In this document: positions 47,579 to 56,967 of the stretch, piece by piece | Numbering within the stretch: position 1 is the stretch's first letter | Layout of the letters: each line of letters starts with the position of its first letter | Assembly (NCBI RefSeq): GCF_023716865.1 | Contig: NZ_CP092417.1 | Span: 1,528,001 to 1,592,000 of the forward strand | Source: Endozoicomonas sp. SCSIO W0465 | GTDB lineage: Bacteria; Pseudomonadota; Gammaproteobacteria; Pseudomonadales; Endozoicomonadaceae | DNA: 64,000 nucleotides | Reading direction: 5' to 3' | Notes under the pieces: model-generated | What the model saw: the letters and a program-made list of their open reading frames with translations, nothing else | What the model was told of the DNA's origin: nothing | Databases searched by the model: none | Translations under genes and position numbers: made by a program

Positions 47579-47810
47579 TCCGCAATCTCTTGAGAGCCTC
47601 TTCCGGTGACATGGTGTTCCCGTTTCGAATATCTCTCTCAGCACGATTGGCAAGTTTGAGCAGGGCAATTGCCTCATCCCGCATTGAGGCTTCCTTTTCG
47701 GAATATATTCGATATACCGGTAAACCATGCTGGGTAATGCGTAATGGGCCGTCCTCCACATCCAGTTTGGCAGCATTCTGTTTCAGGTAGCTTAATGTTT
47801 GTGTTTCCAT
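47571..47810 (-). CDS. Phd/YefM-like antitoxin
   Basis: A 79-residue protein. The N-terminus (METQTLSYLKQNAAKLDVED) and the strand with a following turn (GPLRITQHGLPVYRIYS) match the Phd/YefM DNA-binding fold. The rest is helical and charged (EEALKRLRNE), as in toxin-neutralising tails. Its promoter carries an inverted repeat overlapping the -10 box, consistent with autoregulation. Confidence 0.75.
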   Translation of the reverse strand: METQTLSYLKQNAAKLDVEDGPLRITQHGLPVYRIYSEKEASMRDEAIALLKLANRAERDIRNGNTMSPEEALKRLRNE

Positions 47811-47828
47811 GGATTCTCTCTTTTGTCG

Positions 47829-47854
47829 GTCTATTAATGGTCTGATTATAGACC
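47829..47854 (-). promoter_or_regulatory. Promoter and operator of the Phd-like TA pair
   Basis: On the - strand: CTGAAC, 17 bp, TATAAT. The TATAAT (47845-47850) lies inside the inverted repeat GGTCTATAAT...ATTAATAGACC, a likely operator for the antitoxin. The antitoxin ATG is about 20 bp downstream. Confidence 0.65.
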
Positions 47855-47889
47855 ACTGCGCCCAGAAGTTCAGGCTATTCTGGGCGAAC

Positions 47890-48013
47890 CGTTAACGTTA
47901 AAAATGCCTCTCCAATTCAAGGGACTGGAGGACCGCGCCAGCAGCTGTTGTGCTGATCTTTGCTCTTAAGCACAACGCCCGCCAGTCGCCAGTTGTTTCC
48001 TGAATCTCGACTA
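47890..48013 (-). other. Short unassigned coding remnant beside the IS1380 element
   Basis: The - strand reads VEIQETTGDWRALCLRAKIS, ending ELERHF and a stop codon. It looks like the tail of a real protein cut by the IS1380-type element. The start resembles phage-related HigB/Gp49-like toxins (VEI...GDWRA), but the match is too short to assign. Confidence 0.25.
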
Positions 48014-49270
48014 ACCCGAATATTTCATAAACGCTGCTACAGTTCGAATGTTTGATGTTTCTTCGAACAAACATGGTTTGTCAGATTGTAGTAGCGTATT
48101 TCTCTGCGGTGACACTGCGTCCCGGCATGGCTTTTTATCAAAAACAGACCGATTTACCTGACCCAGGCGCAATGAACCCCCAATCTCTTTCAGTTGATGC
48201 AATAAAACGCCCGATAACTGACTGGCAATTAAAAAGTCGTGTCTGTTATCCCGGTTTGAGAACTGGCAGGGCAGCAAAAGATTCCGTCACTGGTTCCAGC
48301 AACACTTTCATTGGAATGCACTTGGCTGAAGCATTTCTGATGGATGTCACGACAAAGCGGGGATTGTCGCCCATCTGATTCACTTCTGCCTTGTAGATGA
48401 CTCGTGTATCCAGACCTTTCCAGCTCTTCGCCTGATACTGAGCCTCTCCATACACACGCGCCCGGTAGGGTTCCTTCAATTTGTTCGACCGGGCGTATGC
48501 TGTACGTGTTTGCAGACAGCGGCGGGCATCAGCCATGCTCTCGTCCGCCATGGGGCGCAAGGCTGTTGGATGACCCGCACCTTTGCCCAGTATGTAATCA
48601 GTCGCTTTATCCTGCTCAACAACGCGCATCGGCTCCGGCTGAGCAAAATGGCTGTCTCCCCGGATGATGAGATGTGTTTTCGGCCAGGACTGTCGGATCA
48701 GCGTCAAAAGACGTTTAACAATGGCAGCATTTTCTCGTCCTGAGGGTGTTTTACCCGGCCGCATAATGGCGGTAATCAATTTCCCGCTCAAGCCTTCAAA
48801 AATCATCAGGGGCAAATAACAGGTATTGCCGTATTTGGTGTTGAACAGGCTGTACTGTTGAGCACCGTGGGTCAGGCTGGCTGTGTGGTCCAGATCAATG
48901 ACTGCCAGCTTGGGTGGTTTTTTATAGCTGCTGAGAAAATGCTCTGCAAAGGCGTAGGCCAGGTTGTGTATATCCCTGCGGGACACACCCTTCCCGAGTC
49001 GTGAAAATGTAGGGGCTGAAGCCAGATGAGTCTCGGCATTCAAAGGGCTGCGACCGACGGCCAGCTTGAACATAGGGTCCTTACGCAAATGGTTGCTATC
49101 ATTGGCATCCTGATAACCGCAGGCCATTTGTAGCACTCTTTGCGTCAGAAGATCCTGTATGGAATGGTCAATATAGGATTGATGTCGTTTGTCCCGGATT
49201 GCTTCTTCCGAAGCTTTTTTGGTCGACCCAATCATATCAGGTGATTGGGCGGAACCTGCTCTTATTTATG
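48014..49270 (-). pseudogene. IS1380-family transposase, truncated and frameshifted
   Basis: The conserved part (49235-48246) includes LACGYQDANDSNHLRKDP-type sequence (here MACGYQDANDSNHLRKDP), the first catalytic Asp region LAVIDLDHTASLTHGAQQ, and IIRGDSHFAQPEPM around the second Asp. The N-terminal ~50 residues are missing. Near 48250 the frame ends with PVLKPG, while the expected C-terminal motif (FLIASQLSGVLLHQLKEIG) is in another frame at 48011-48245. The usual Glu-containing segment is not seen. Confidence 0.8.
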
Positions 49271-49282
49271 AAATATCCGGGT
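48014..49282 (-). mobile_element. IS1380-family element, internally decayed
   Basis: The ends form an inverted repeat (ACCCGAATATTTCATAAA at 48014; the reverse complement of ACCCGGATATTTCATAAA ending at 49282). At 1269 bp it is shorter than usual for IS1380 members. Flanks are CTA on both sides, too short to prove a target duplication, and the two sides do not belong to one gene, so a deletion accompanied or followed insertion. Confidence 0.75.
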
Positions 49283-49959
49283 CTAAGCTCGGTGACGTTC
49301 TTGCCGGTAACTGTGGCCAGGGTATTCCAAACCGGCACACCAGCCTCGACCAGCTGTCGTATTTCTTTGCCCTGGAGCTTCTCTTTACCCCAGGCTTGCC
49401 CCAGTGCCAGACTGATTCTGCGTAGTCTCTCCTGGCTGCCGCCCAGCTTGCTGTTGACATCCACAATGGCTTGCATCGTGCCGTCCATCGGGTCAAGCCC
49501 GAAGTTTTTCAGCATGGCAAAGGCTTCAGTTACTTGATCCAGCTGTAGCGGTGTCGCTTTGGTGAATTCCTTGATCCACTCGGTGGCTCGCTCGCCTTCC
49601 GCCATGCTGCCCATCACTGCGTTCATCTGAATCTATAGGCGCTCAAACTGGTCACTGGTTTCGAGGACGCCCTGCATGGATTTTTTAAGGGCGTAAAAAC
49701 CGAGGCTGGCAGCAACCAAATTCCGAATTCTGTTCCCGAGCCCGGCAAAACTTTTGTTCAGCTGGTTGCCTGCTTTGCCCATCTTCTTCATGTCAGCACT
49801 GGTGCGCTTGCTGGCGTTCCCCATCTGCTGCAGGTCTTCACTGGTGTTGTCGCTGGCATCACCGACGCTGCGGATGCTTTGGGTTATTTTCTGCAGGGTT
49901 CCCTTGGCTAAATCCCGAGCCCGGATAACGATATTCAATACGCTGTTATTGCTGGCCAT
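49283..49959 (-). pseudogene. Phage tail tape-measure protein, N-terminal remnant with nonsense codon
   Basis: The N-terminus begins MASNNSVLNIVIRARDLAKG, followed by a coiled-coil-like stretch and LLETSDQFERL-type sequence (GVLETSDQFERL). An in-frame TAG (about 49633-49635) interrupts it; the frame continues with NAVMGSMAEGERATEWIKEF and WNTLATVTGKNVTEL, as in Mu-like tape-measure proteins. It is cut at 49282 by the IS1380-type element. The rest of the protein (usually several hundred residues) is missing. Confidence 0.8.
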
Positions 49960-50014
49960 GTTTTGGGCTTCCTGTGTGGAAAATGGTCAGCATGATGATT
50001 TGTTTTAATTTAAA

Positions 50015-51622
50015 GTAACTGTTCAGCACCCCCACATAAATCTGGAATTTTCTGATTTTTATACCATCCTCTTAAGCACCATTTTTCCACAATATTCGCC
50101 AGCATGATTCCAGAACTACCCGCAACTATGTCGGCTGAGATTCTCTTGAAAGAGAATGCAGAGCTGCGGATGAGAGTTGCCTGTCTGGAAGAGCGATGTC
50201 GAGAATTGGAAGAAAAGGTTGGCAAGAACAGTCAAAACAGCAGCAAGCCGCCATCGTCTGATGGTTATCAAAAACCTTGTAAAAACAGTAATTCTCCAGA
50301 TCATTCTGACGACCTTTCCGCAGATAAAGGTACCGATCCATCGGATGAAAAACCCAATCCTAAAAGTCTGAGACAGTCTTCTGGTAATAAAGCCGGTGGA
50401 AAGAAAGGGCATCAGGGCACTTGTCTTAAACAGGTCGATATCCCTGACTATATTGAGTACCTTCCGGTTAAAGAATGCAATAAATGTCAGGCGTCTCTTC
50501 TTGATAGTGAGCCGGTCAAATATATTGAACGACAGGTGTTTGAACCAGGGAGACCGGGTGAATTTGAAGTAACGGCCCATAGAGCTGAAGTAAAAATCTG
50601 CACTTGTGGTTGTCGGAATCAGGCTGAATTCCCGGAAGGTGTTACCGCTGCCGCACAATATGGCTCAGCCACACAGGCTATGGCCGTCTATCTTAACCAA
50701 TACCATTTCCTGCCTTTTAAGCGCGTGTCAGAGTATTTTAATACTCTCTATAAAATGAGTGTAAGTGCAGGCACTGTCGCCAATTTTGTGGCCAGAACCT
50801 ATGAAAATCTGGCTTCTACTGAAGAGGTTATTCGTGACGCCTTGCGGGAATCGTCTGTTGCCGGAGCCGATGAAACGGGTATGCGGGCCGAGGGCTCTTT
50901 GCACTGGCTACACGTTATGCGGGATGAACAATGGACGCTCTACTACTTGTCTGAAAAGCGAGGTCGTGAGGCCATGGACACGATGGGCATACTGCTAACA
51001 TTTGCAGGCGTTCTGGTTCATGATCATTGGAAATCCTATTTTGCATATGCGGCAACTCACGTACTTTGCAATGCCCATCACCTGAGGGAGCTTTTGGGTG
51101 TTGTTGATAGGGACAGCAATCAACTGGCGTTGCGATTGATGAAGCTACTGAGGCTTTCCTGGCATTACTGCAAGGGCTTTAAGACCATAGGTATGCTACA
51201 GATGCCAAGTGTTGTCTGTGAACGAATCGAGAAGATTTATGACCGGTTGCTTCAGCGGGCTCTAATGAAAGAAGTCGTCTATATGGAGAAGCAACGAGAG
51301 GAGCTTAAGCGCAAGAAAGTCAAGAATACTAAAGCTTACAATCTCTTCAAACGACTCACTGAGTTCAAGGCTGAGACACTGCGCTTCATGTCAGATTTTA
51401 CCATTCCCTTCGATAACAATGGCAGTGAGCGGGATGTTCGAATGGCCAAGTTAAAGCAGAAAATCTCAGGCTGCTTCAGGAGTGCAGACGGTGGTTCTAT
51501 GTTTGCACGGATTCGCAGCTATTTGTCGTCTGCCAGAAAACAGGGAATGGACATATATCAATCACTTCATAGAGCTGTTCGGAATTACTGTAATATGCCT
51601 TTGCTCAGTGCTGAATAGTTAC
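50015..51622 (+). mobile_element. IS66-family element copy A, complete (1608 bp)
   Basis: Ends GTAACTGTTCAGCAC and GTGCTGAATAGTTAC are inverted repeats with one mismatch. A single transposase gene (TnpC type) is present, without tnpA or tnpB. The left flank is AATTTAAA and the right flank CCTGCCTG, so there is no matching 8-bp duplication, indicating rearrangement after insertion. Five further whole or partial copies lie downstream. Confidence 0.9.
50104..51618 (+). CDS. IS66-family transposase (TnpC-like, 504 aa)
   Basis: N-terminal coiled coil (ENAELRMRVACLEERCRELE) and the Ser/Pro motif KNSQNSSKPPSSDGYQKP typical of IS66. A zinc-finger-like region follows (ECNKCQ... and CTCGC, ~135-185), then the DDE domain: GADETGMRAEG (~258), VHDHWKSYF (~307) and NNGSERDVRMAKLKQKISG (~438) with the catalytic Glu. 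The C-terminus (SADGGSMFARIRSYLSSARK) is complete. This is the only complete transposase copy in the window apart from the one running off the right edge. Confidence 0.93.
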   Translation: MIPELPATMSAEILLKENAELRMRVACLEERCRELEEKVGKNSQNSSKPPSSDGYQKPCKNSNSPDHSDDLSADKGTDPSDEKPNPKSLRQSSGNKAGGKKGHQGTCLKQVDIPDYIEYLPVKECNKCQASLLDSEPVKYIERQVFEPGRPGEFEVTAHRAEVKICTCGCRNQAEFPEGVTAAAQYGSATQAMAVYLNQYHFLPFKRVSEYFNTLYKMSVSAGTVANFVARTYENLASTEEVIRDALRESSVAGADETGMRAEGSLHWLHVMRDEQWTLYYLSEKRGREAMDTMGILLTFAGVLVHDHWKSYFAYAATHVLCNAHHLRELLGVVDRDSNQLALRLMKLLRLSWHYCKGFKTIGMLQMPSVVCERIEKIYDRLLQRALMKEVVYMEKQREELKRKKVKNTKAYNLFKRLTEFKAETLRFMSDFTIPFDNNGSERDVRMAKLKQKISGCFRSADGGSMFARIRSYLSSARKQGMDIYQSLHRAVRNYCNMPLLSAE

Positions 51623-51639
51623 CCTGCCTGCTTTAAATT

Positions 51640-52372
51640 GTAACTGTTCAGCACCCCCACATAAATCTGGAATTTTCTGATTTTTATACCATCCTCTTAA
51701 GCACCATTTTTCCACAATATTCGCCAGCATGATTCCAGAACTACCCGCAACTATGTCGGCTGAGATTCTCTTGAAAGAGAATGCAGAGCTGCGGATGAGA
51801 GTTGCCTGTCTGGAAGAGCGATGTCGAGAATTGGAAGAAAAGGTTGGCAAGAACAGTCAAAACAGCAGCAAGCCGCCATCGTCTGATGGTTATCAAAAAC
51901 CTTGTAAAAACAGTAATTCTCCAGATCATTCTGACGACCTTTCCGCAGATAAAGGTACCGATCCATCGGATGAAAAACCCAATCCTAAAAGTCTGAGACA
52001 GTCTTCTGGTAATAAAGCCGGTGGAAAGAAAGGGCATCAGGGCACTTGTCTTAAACAGGTCGATATCCCTGACTATATTGAGTACCTTCCGGTTAAAGAA
52101 TGCAATAAATGTCAGGCGTCTCTTCTTGATAGTGAGCCGGTCAAATATATTGAACGACAGGTGTTTGAACCAGGGAGACCGGGTGAATTTGAAGTAACGG
52201 CCTAACGGCCCATAGAGCTGAAGTAAAAATCTGCACTTGTGGTTGTCGGAATCAGGCTGAATTCCCGGAAGGTGTTACCGCTGCCGCACAATATGGCTCA
52301 GCCACACAGGCTATGGCCGTCTATCTTAACCAATACCATTTCCTGCCTTTTAAGCGCGTGTCAGAGTATTTT
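51640..52372 (+). mobile_element. IS66-family copy B, 5' part (transposase pseudogene 51729-52372)
   Basis: Identical in outline to copy A up to SEYF (…GCGTGTCAGAGTATTTT), then replaced by an IS4-like element. The transposase frame stops at 52205 because TAACGGCC is tandemly duplicated (52196-52211), creating GTA ACG GCC TAA. Its left flank TTTAAATT is the reverse complement of the left flank of copy A. Only 17 bp separate copies A and B. Confidence 0.88.
52196..52211. repeat. 8-bp tandem duplication TAACGGCC in IS66 copy B
   Basis: Copies A, C, D, E and F read GTAACGGCCCATAG; copy B reads GTAACGGCCTAACGGCCCAT. Eight base pairs is the target-duplication length of IS66 and several other families, so this looks like the footprint left when an insertion left precisely. 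Confidence 0.7.
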
Positions 52373-53899
52373 CTCGACTTTAGAGTCTGTATAAAACGAT
52401 AATTCGGTCAGCTTTTTATAGTGAAGCAAGCCGAAATCAGTGAACTGTTTTTCCAAGTTCGTTATTACTTCCGTTTTTTGCCTAAAAGCCTTTAGTTATG
52501 CTGCTTCTGAATTATCCGGTATTAACTGGTCGATCAGATCGCGAAAATTGAACTCATATTTTTGCTTATATCTGTTCCAGCCCTTGCGAATAGAGAACCT
52601 CGGAATAATTCCTGAAAGAGCAATTTTCATCATGCCTGCAGTGGTTGTATCCGGGCTTCTCCAGGGTATCCGAGAAATATTCAGACATGCCTGATTTTTA
52701 CAAACGGTTAATAACTGCAATAATGCATAGCCTGCCATTTTCAAATGCATCCATCGAAGCAGTGTTCGCAATTTCTGCTGCCATAAATGGCAACAGCCAA
52801 AAGCATGTTTGAGTTGGTGAAACATTGGCTCTACCGGCCATCTCCGGGAATAGGCACGAAGCACCTCCAGTCCCTCAAGTTCCGGATTGGTCGAGATGAA
52901 TATTCTGCTTTCGGTCAGACCTTTGTCATTTTCAAAGCGACTCCAGACGACGCGTACTTCACGACCTTTAAGGAATCTGGCGCGACAGATCAGGGTACGA
53001 TAACGTATTTTGCGAAATTTGCCGTACATCCATACTGTTGCTTTTTCTTCCGGCAGTTTCTTAACCTGTTCTGTCGTCATCTTGATGCCGTACTTTTTTG
53101 GGCGCCCTCGCTTCTTTACGGTGGGTGCTGGCGGCAAAGCATAGAGGGCCCGATTTGAAGGTATCTGACCAACAACTTCTATGTTCATTTCCAGAGCTGG
53201 CTTTATCAGTGTCCAGTTCATATACCAGCAATCGGTTAGCAGGCGTAGCACTCGATCCTTCACTTCATTGCGTACCACCCTGAGCATGGCCACGGCAATT
53301 TTCAGTTTGCTGGTGTTACCTGAAGCTGGTGTCGGAAATGAGATCACCGGTATGGCGGTAAATACTTCATCTGCAGCCCGCTCAAATATGATGGCCAGGG
53401 AAACCCAACACTGCCCCCAGATGTACGTCGGCCGATTGCGTTTCTTGCTGTGTTGATGATGTGTACGACAAGCAGGGGCTTTGTCGGAAAACCGTTCGAT
53501 TACCCAGTCATCAAGCCCCAGGACCACAGGTTGATTCTCAGGAGCTTTGGAGCAGACCAGACGGATCAAGTGGCGTGCCAAGTTCTTCCATTGCCACTTG
53601 CCCTGAGATAGCCAGTGGTGGTAGCTGCTCCACACACAATGAAAATCAATTGTTAACAACGCCTGTGTAACAAAGCCGTCGGCTGAAAGCATGCAACCGA
53701 ACAGCAGTTCGCAGAACGTTGGTACTGCAGTTGATGATAGCGCTCCAGCAAGAAAGGTTGTATATGAAGCGAGCTCCCTGAGGATTACTTGATGATCTGA
53801 AGTGAGCATGGCAACCATCTCGAATTTCGTCATTGGGGATGGTTGCTTTTAGCAGATTATGCGCCGGAACTATTGTGCTCTTAAAACTCTAAAGTCGAG
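52373..53899 (-). mobile_element. IS4-like (IS701-type) element, 1527 bp
   Basis: Inverted repeats CTCGACTTTAGAGT at both ends. It sits at the junction of two different partial IS66 copies whose sequences overlap by about 240 bp, and there is no target duplication. This implies recombination between two copies of this element that had inserted at different places in two IS66 copies. Confidence 0.85.
52496..53833 (-). CDS. DDE transposase, IS4/IS701-like (445 aa)
   Basis: Acidic motifs VVLGLDDWVIERF (~105), LLTDCWYMNWTL (~205) and YSRRWPVEPMFHQLK (~336-350). The last fits the Y-x2-R-x3-E-x6-K pattern of IS4-superfamily transposases. A Lys/Arg linker (VKKRGRPKKYGIKMT) resembles an AT-hook (RGRPKK). 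Appears intact and full length. Confidence 0.82.
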   Translation of the reverse strand: MTKFEMVAMLTSDHQVILRELASYTTFLAGALSSTAVPTFCELLFGCMLSADGFVTQALLTIDFHCVWSSYHHWLSQGKWQWKNLARHLIRLVCSKAPENQPVVLGLDDWVIERFSDKAPACRTHHQHSKKRNRPTYIWGQCWVSLAIIFERAADEVFTAIPVISFPTPASGNTSKLKIAVAMLRVVRNEVKDRVLRLLTDCWYMNWTLIKPALEMNIEVVGQIPSNRALYALPPAPTVKKRGRPKKYGIKMTTEQVKKLPEEKATVWMYGKFRKIRYRTLICRARFLKGREVRVVWSRFENDKGLTESRIFISTNPELEGLEVLRAYSRRWPVEPMFHQLKHAFGCCHLWQQKLRTLLRWMHLKMAGYALLQLLTVCKNQACLNISRIPWRSPDTTTAGMMKIALSGIIPRFSIRKGWNRYKQKYEFNFRDLIDQLIPDNSEAA

Positions 53900-55024
53900 T
53901 TCTTGATAGTGAGCCGGTCAAATATATTGAACGACAGGTGTTTGAACCAGGGAGACCGGGTGAATTTGAAGTAACGGCCCATAGAGCTGAAGTAAAAATC
54001 TGCACTTGTGGTTGTCGGAATCAGGCTGAATTCCCGGAAGGTGTTACCGCTGCCGCACAATATGGCTCAGCCACACAGGCTATGGCCGTCTATCTTAACC
54101 AATACCATTTCCTGCCTTTTAAGCGCGTGTCAGAGTATTTTAATACTCTCTATAAAATGAGTGTAAGTGCAGGCACTGTCGCCAATTTTGTGGCCAGAAC
54201 CTATGAAAATCTGGCTTCTACTGAAGAGGTTATTCGTGACGCCTTGCGGGAATCGTCTGTTGCCGGAGCCGATGAAACGGGTATGCGGGCCGAGGGCTCT
54301 TTGCACTGGCTACACGTTATGCGGGATGAACAATGGACGCTCTACTACTTGTCTGAAAAGCGAGGTCGTGAGGCCATGGACACGATGGGCATACTGCTAA
54401 CATTTGCAGGCGTTCTGGTTCATGATCATTGGAAATCCTATTTTGCATATGCGGCAACTCACGTACTTTGCAATGCCCATCACCTGAGGGAGCTTTTGGG
54501 TGTTGTTGATAGGGACAGCAATCAACTGGCGTTGCGATTGATGAAGCTACTGAGGCTTTCCTGGCATTACTGCAAGGGCTTTAAGACCATAGGTATGCTA
54601 CAGATGCCAAGTGTTGTCTGTGAACGAATCGAGAAGATTTATGACCGGTTGCTTCAGCGGGCTCTAATGAAAGAAGTCGTCTATATGGAGAAGCAACGAG
54701 AGGAGCTTAAGCGCAAGAAAGTCAAGAATACTAAAGCTTACAATCTCTTCAAACGACTCACTGAGTTCAAGGCTGAGACACTGCGCTTCATGTCAGATTT
54801 TACCATTCCCTTCGATAACAATGGCAGTGAGCGGGATGTTCGAATGGCCAAGTTAAAGCAGAAAATCTCAGGCTGCTTCAGGAGTGCAGACGGTGGTTCT
54901 ATGTTTGCACGGATTCGCAGCTATTTGTCGTCTGCCAGAAAACAGGGAATGGACATATATCAATCACTTCATAGAGCTGTTCGGAATTACTGTAATATGC
55001 CTTTGCTCAGTGCTGAATAGTTAC
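53900..55024 (+). mobile_element. IS66-family copy C, 3' part (transposase pseudogene 53900-55020)
   Basis: Begins at TTCTTGATAGTG, corresponding to position ~484 of copy A, and runs to the normal right end. The transposase frame is open from 53938 (MFEPGRPGEF) to 55020 but lacks the N-terminal ~145 residues. Its right end abuts copy D directly. Confidence 0.9.
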
Positions 55025-55963
55025 CAGACAAGTAGTAGAGCGTCCATTGTTCATCCCGCATAACGTGTAGCCAGTGCAAAGAGCCCTCGGCCCGCATACC
55101 CGTTTCATCGGCTCCGGCAACAGACGATTCCCGCAAGGCGTCACGAATAACCTCTTCAGTAGAAGCCAGATTTTCATAGGTTCTGGCCACAAAATTGGCG
55201 ACAGTGCCTGCACTTACACTCATTTTATAGAGAGTATTAAAATACTCTGACACGCGCTTAAAAGGCAGGAAATGGTATTGGTTAAGATAGACGGCCATAG
55301 CCTGTGTGGCTGAGCCATATTGTGCGGCAGCGGTAACACCTTCCGGGAATTCAGCCTGATTCCGACAACCACAAGTGCAGATTTTTACTTCAGCTCTATG
55401 GGCCGTTACTTCAAATTCACCCGGTCTCCCTGGTTCAAACACCTGTCGTTCAATATATTTGACCGGCTCACTATCAAGAAGAGACGCCTGACATTTATTG
55501 CATTCTTTAACCGGAAGGTACTCAATATAGTCAGGGATATCGACCTGTTTAAGACAAGTGCCCTGATGCCCTTTCTTTCCACCGGCTTTATTACCAGAAG
55601 ACTGTCTCAGACTTTTAGGATTGGGTTTTTCATCCGATGGATCGGTACCTTTATCTGCGGAAAGGTCGTCAGAATGATCTGGAGAATTACTGTTTTTACA
55701 AGGTTTTTGATAACCATCAGACGATGGCGGCTTGCTGCTGTTTTGACTGTTCTTGCCAACCTTTTCTTCCAATTCTCGACATCGCTCTTCCAGACAGGCA
55801 ACTCTCATCCGCAGCTCTGCATTCTCTTTCAAGAGAATCTCAGCCGACATAGTTGCGGGTAGTTCTGGAATCATGCTGGCGAATATTGTGGAAAAATGGT
55901 GCTTAAGAGGATGGTATAAAAATCAGAAAATTCCAGATTTATGTGGGGGTGCTGAACAGTTAC
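55025..55963 (-). mobile_element. IS66-family copy D, 5' part, inverted (transposase pseudogene 55025-55874)
   Basis: Contains the first ~939 bp of the element on the - strand, from the terminal repeat (…GTGCTGAACAGTTAC at 55963) to CTTGTCTG. The transposase is cut after TLYYLS and runs into the end of copy C (NYSALSKGILQ). Copy C thus appears to have inserted into copy D, but the other half of D is not on the far side of C, so a further rearrangement removed it. Confidence 0.9.
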
Positions 55964-56071
55964 AATAAGTGTATTGAACAATGCACCAACACTTTTATGC
56001 ACCAACATCATAATGTGCAGCGTGCAACGTACAGCCATTGCCAAATCGGCATGCAATCAGGGAGTTACAGG

Positions 56072-56935
56072 ATGAGTGATGTACTGGAAGAACTGATTAA
56101 CCTTCTGAAACTGGAACCGATTGAAAACAATATCTTCCGGGGCCAGAGTCAGGATCTTGGCTGGGGTCGGGTGTTCGGTGGCCAGGTGTTAGGGCAGGCT
56201 CTGTCTGCAGCAAGGCAGACGGTAGACCCTGAACGTCATATTCACTCCTTTCATAGTTATTTTCTGCGCGAGGGTGATAGCAGCAAGCCGATTGTTTACA
56301 CTGTTGACTGCATTCGTGATGGCAGAAGCTTCAATACCCGCCGGGTAGTCGCTGTGCAAAATGGCCAGCCCATTTTCAACCTGTCCGCTTCCTTTCAGTT
56401 AAACGAAAGTGGTTTTGAACATCAGGACTCGATGCCAAAGGTAATTCCTCCATATGAGGCGCTGAGCGAGAAAACCCTGATTCAAAGGCACAGTGACTTA
56501 ATTCCCAAGCCTCTGCAACAACGGCTACTCAGCGATACTCCCATTGAGATTCGCTTTGCCGACCCCGTTGATCCACTGGCAGATAAAACCAGGGCTCCAA
56601 ACCATAAAATATGGATAAGAGCCAATGGCAAACTACCTGACAATCCGGGACTTCAAAAATACCTTCTGGCCTATGCCTCAGATTTTCAGTTCTTAACCAC
56701 CTGCCTTTATCCCCATGGAGCTGCTACTTTCCAGAAACCCATCCAAATAGCCAGCCTGGACCACGCCATGTGGTTCCACCGACCATTCAGGATGGATGAA
56801 TGGTTACTGCATTGTGTTGAAAGTACCACTGCCAGCAGTGCCAGAGCGCTGGTCAGAGGTCAGGTATTCAATCAGGCTGGAGTATTGGTGGCGTCTACGA
56901 TCCAGGAGGGGCTTGTGAGGCCGGTCAGAACTTAA
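56072..56935 (+). CDS. tesB: Acyl-CoA thioesterase II
   Basis: Hydrolyses medium- and long-chain acyl-CoA in the cytoplasm. The 287 aa match E. coli TesB (286), with a double hot-dog layout: N-terminal half with GWGRVFGGQVLGQALSAA, C-terminal half with SLDHAMWFHRPFRMDEWLLH, whose Asp is the catalytic one in E. coli TesB, and GQVFNQAGVLVASTIQEGLV at the end. GGAG lies seven bases before the ATG. IS elements lie on both sides and its promoter must be in the ~110 bp left of it, where ATGCACCAACA occurs twice (about 55980 and 55998). Confidence 0.94.
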   Translation: MSDVLEELINLLKLEPIENNIFRGQSQDLGWGRVFGGQVLGQALSAARQTVDPERHIHSFHSYFLREGDSSKPIVYTVDCIRDGRSFNTRRVVAVQNGQPIFNLSASFQLNESGFEHQDSMPKVIPPYEALSEKTLIQRHSDLIPKPLQQRLLSDTPIEIRFADPVDPLADKTRAPNHKIWIRANGKLPDNPGLQKYLLAYASDFQFLTTCLYPHGAATFQKPIQIASLDHAMWFHRPFRMDEWLLHCVESTTASSARALVRGQVFNQAGVLVASTIQEGLVRPVRT

Positions 56936-56967
56936 ACCGAGGTCTAAAAGCAGAACAAGCTAACTAG

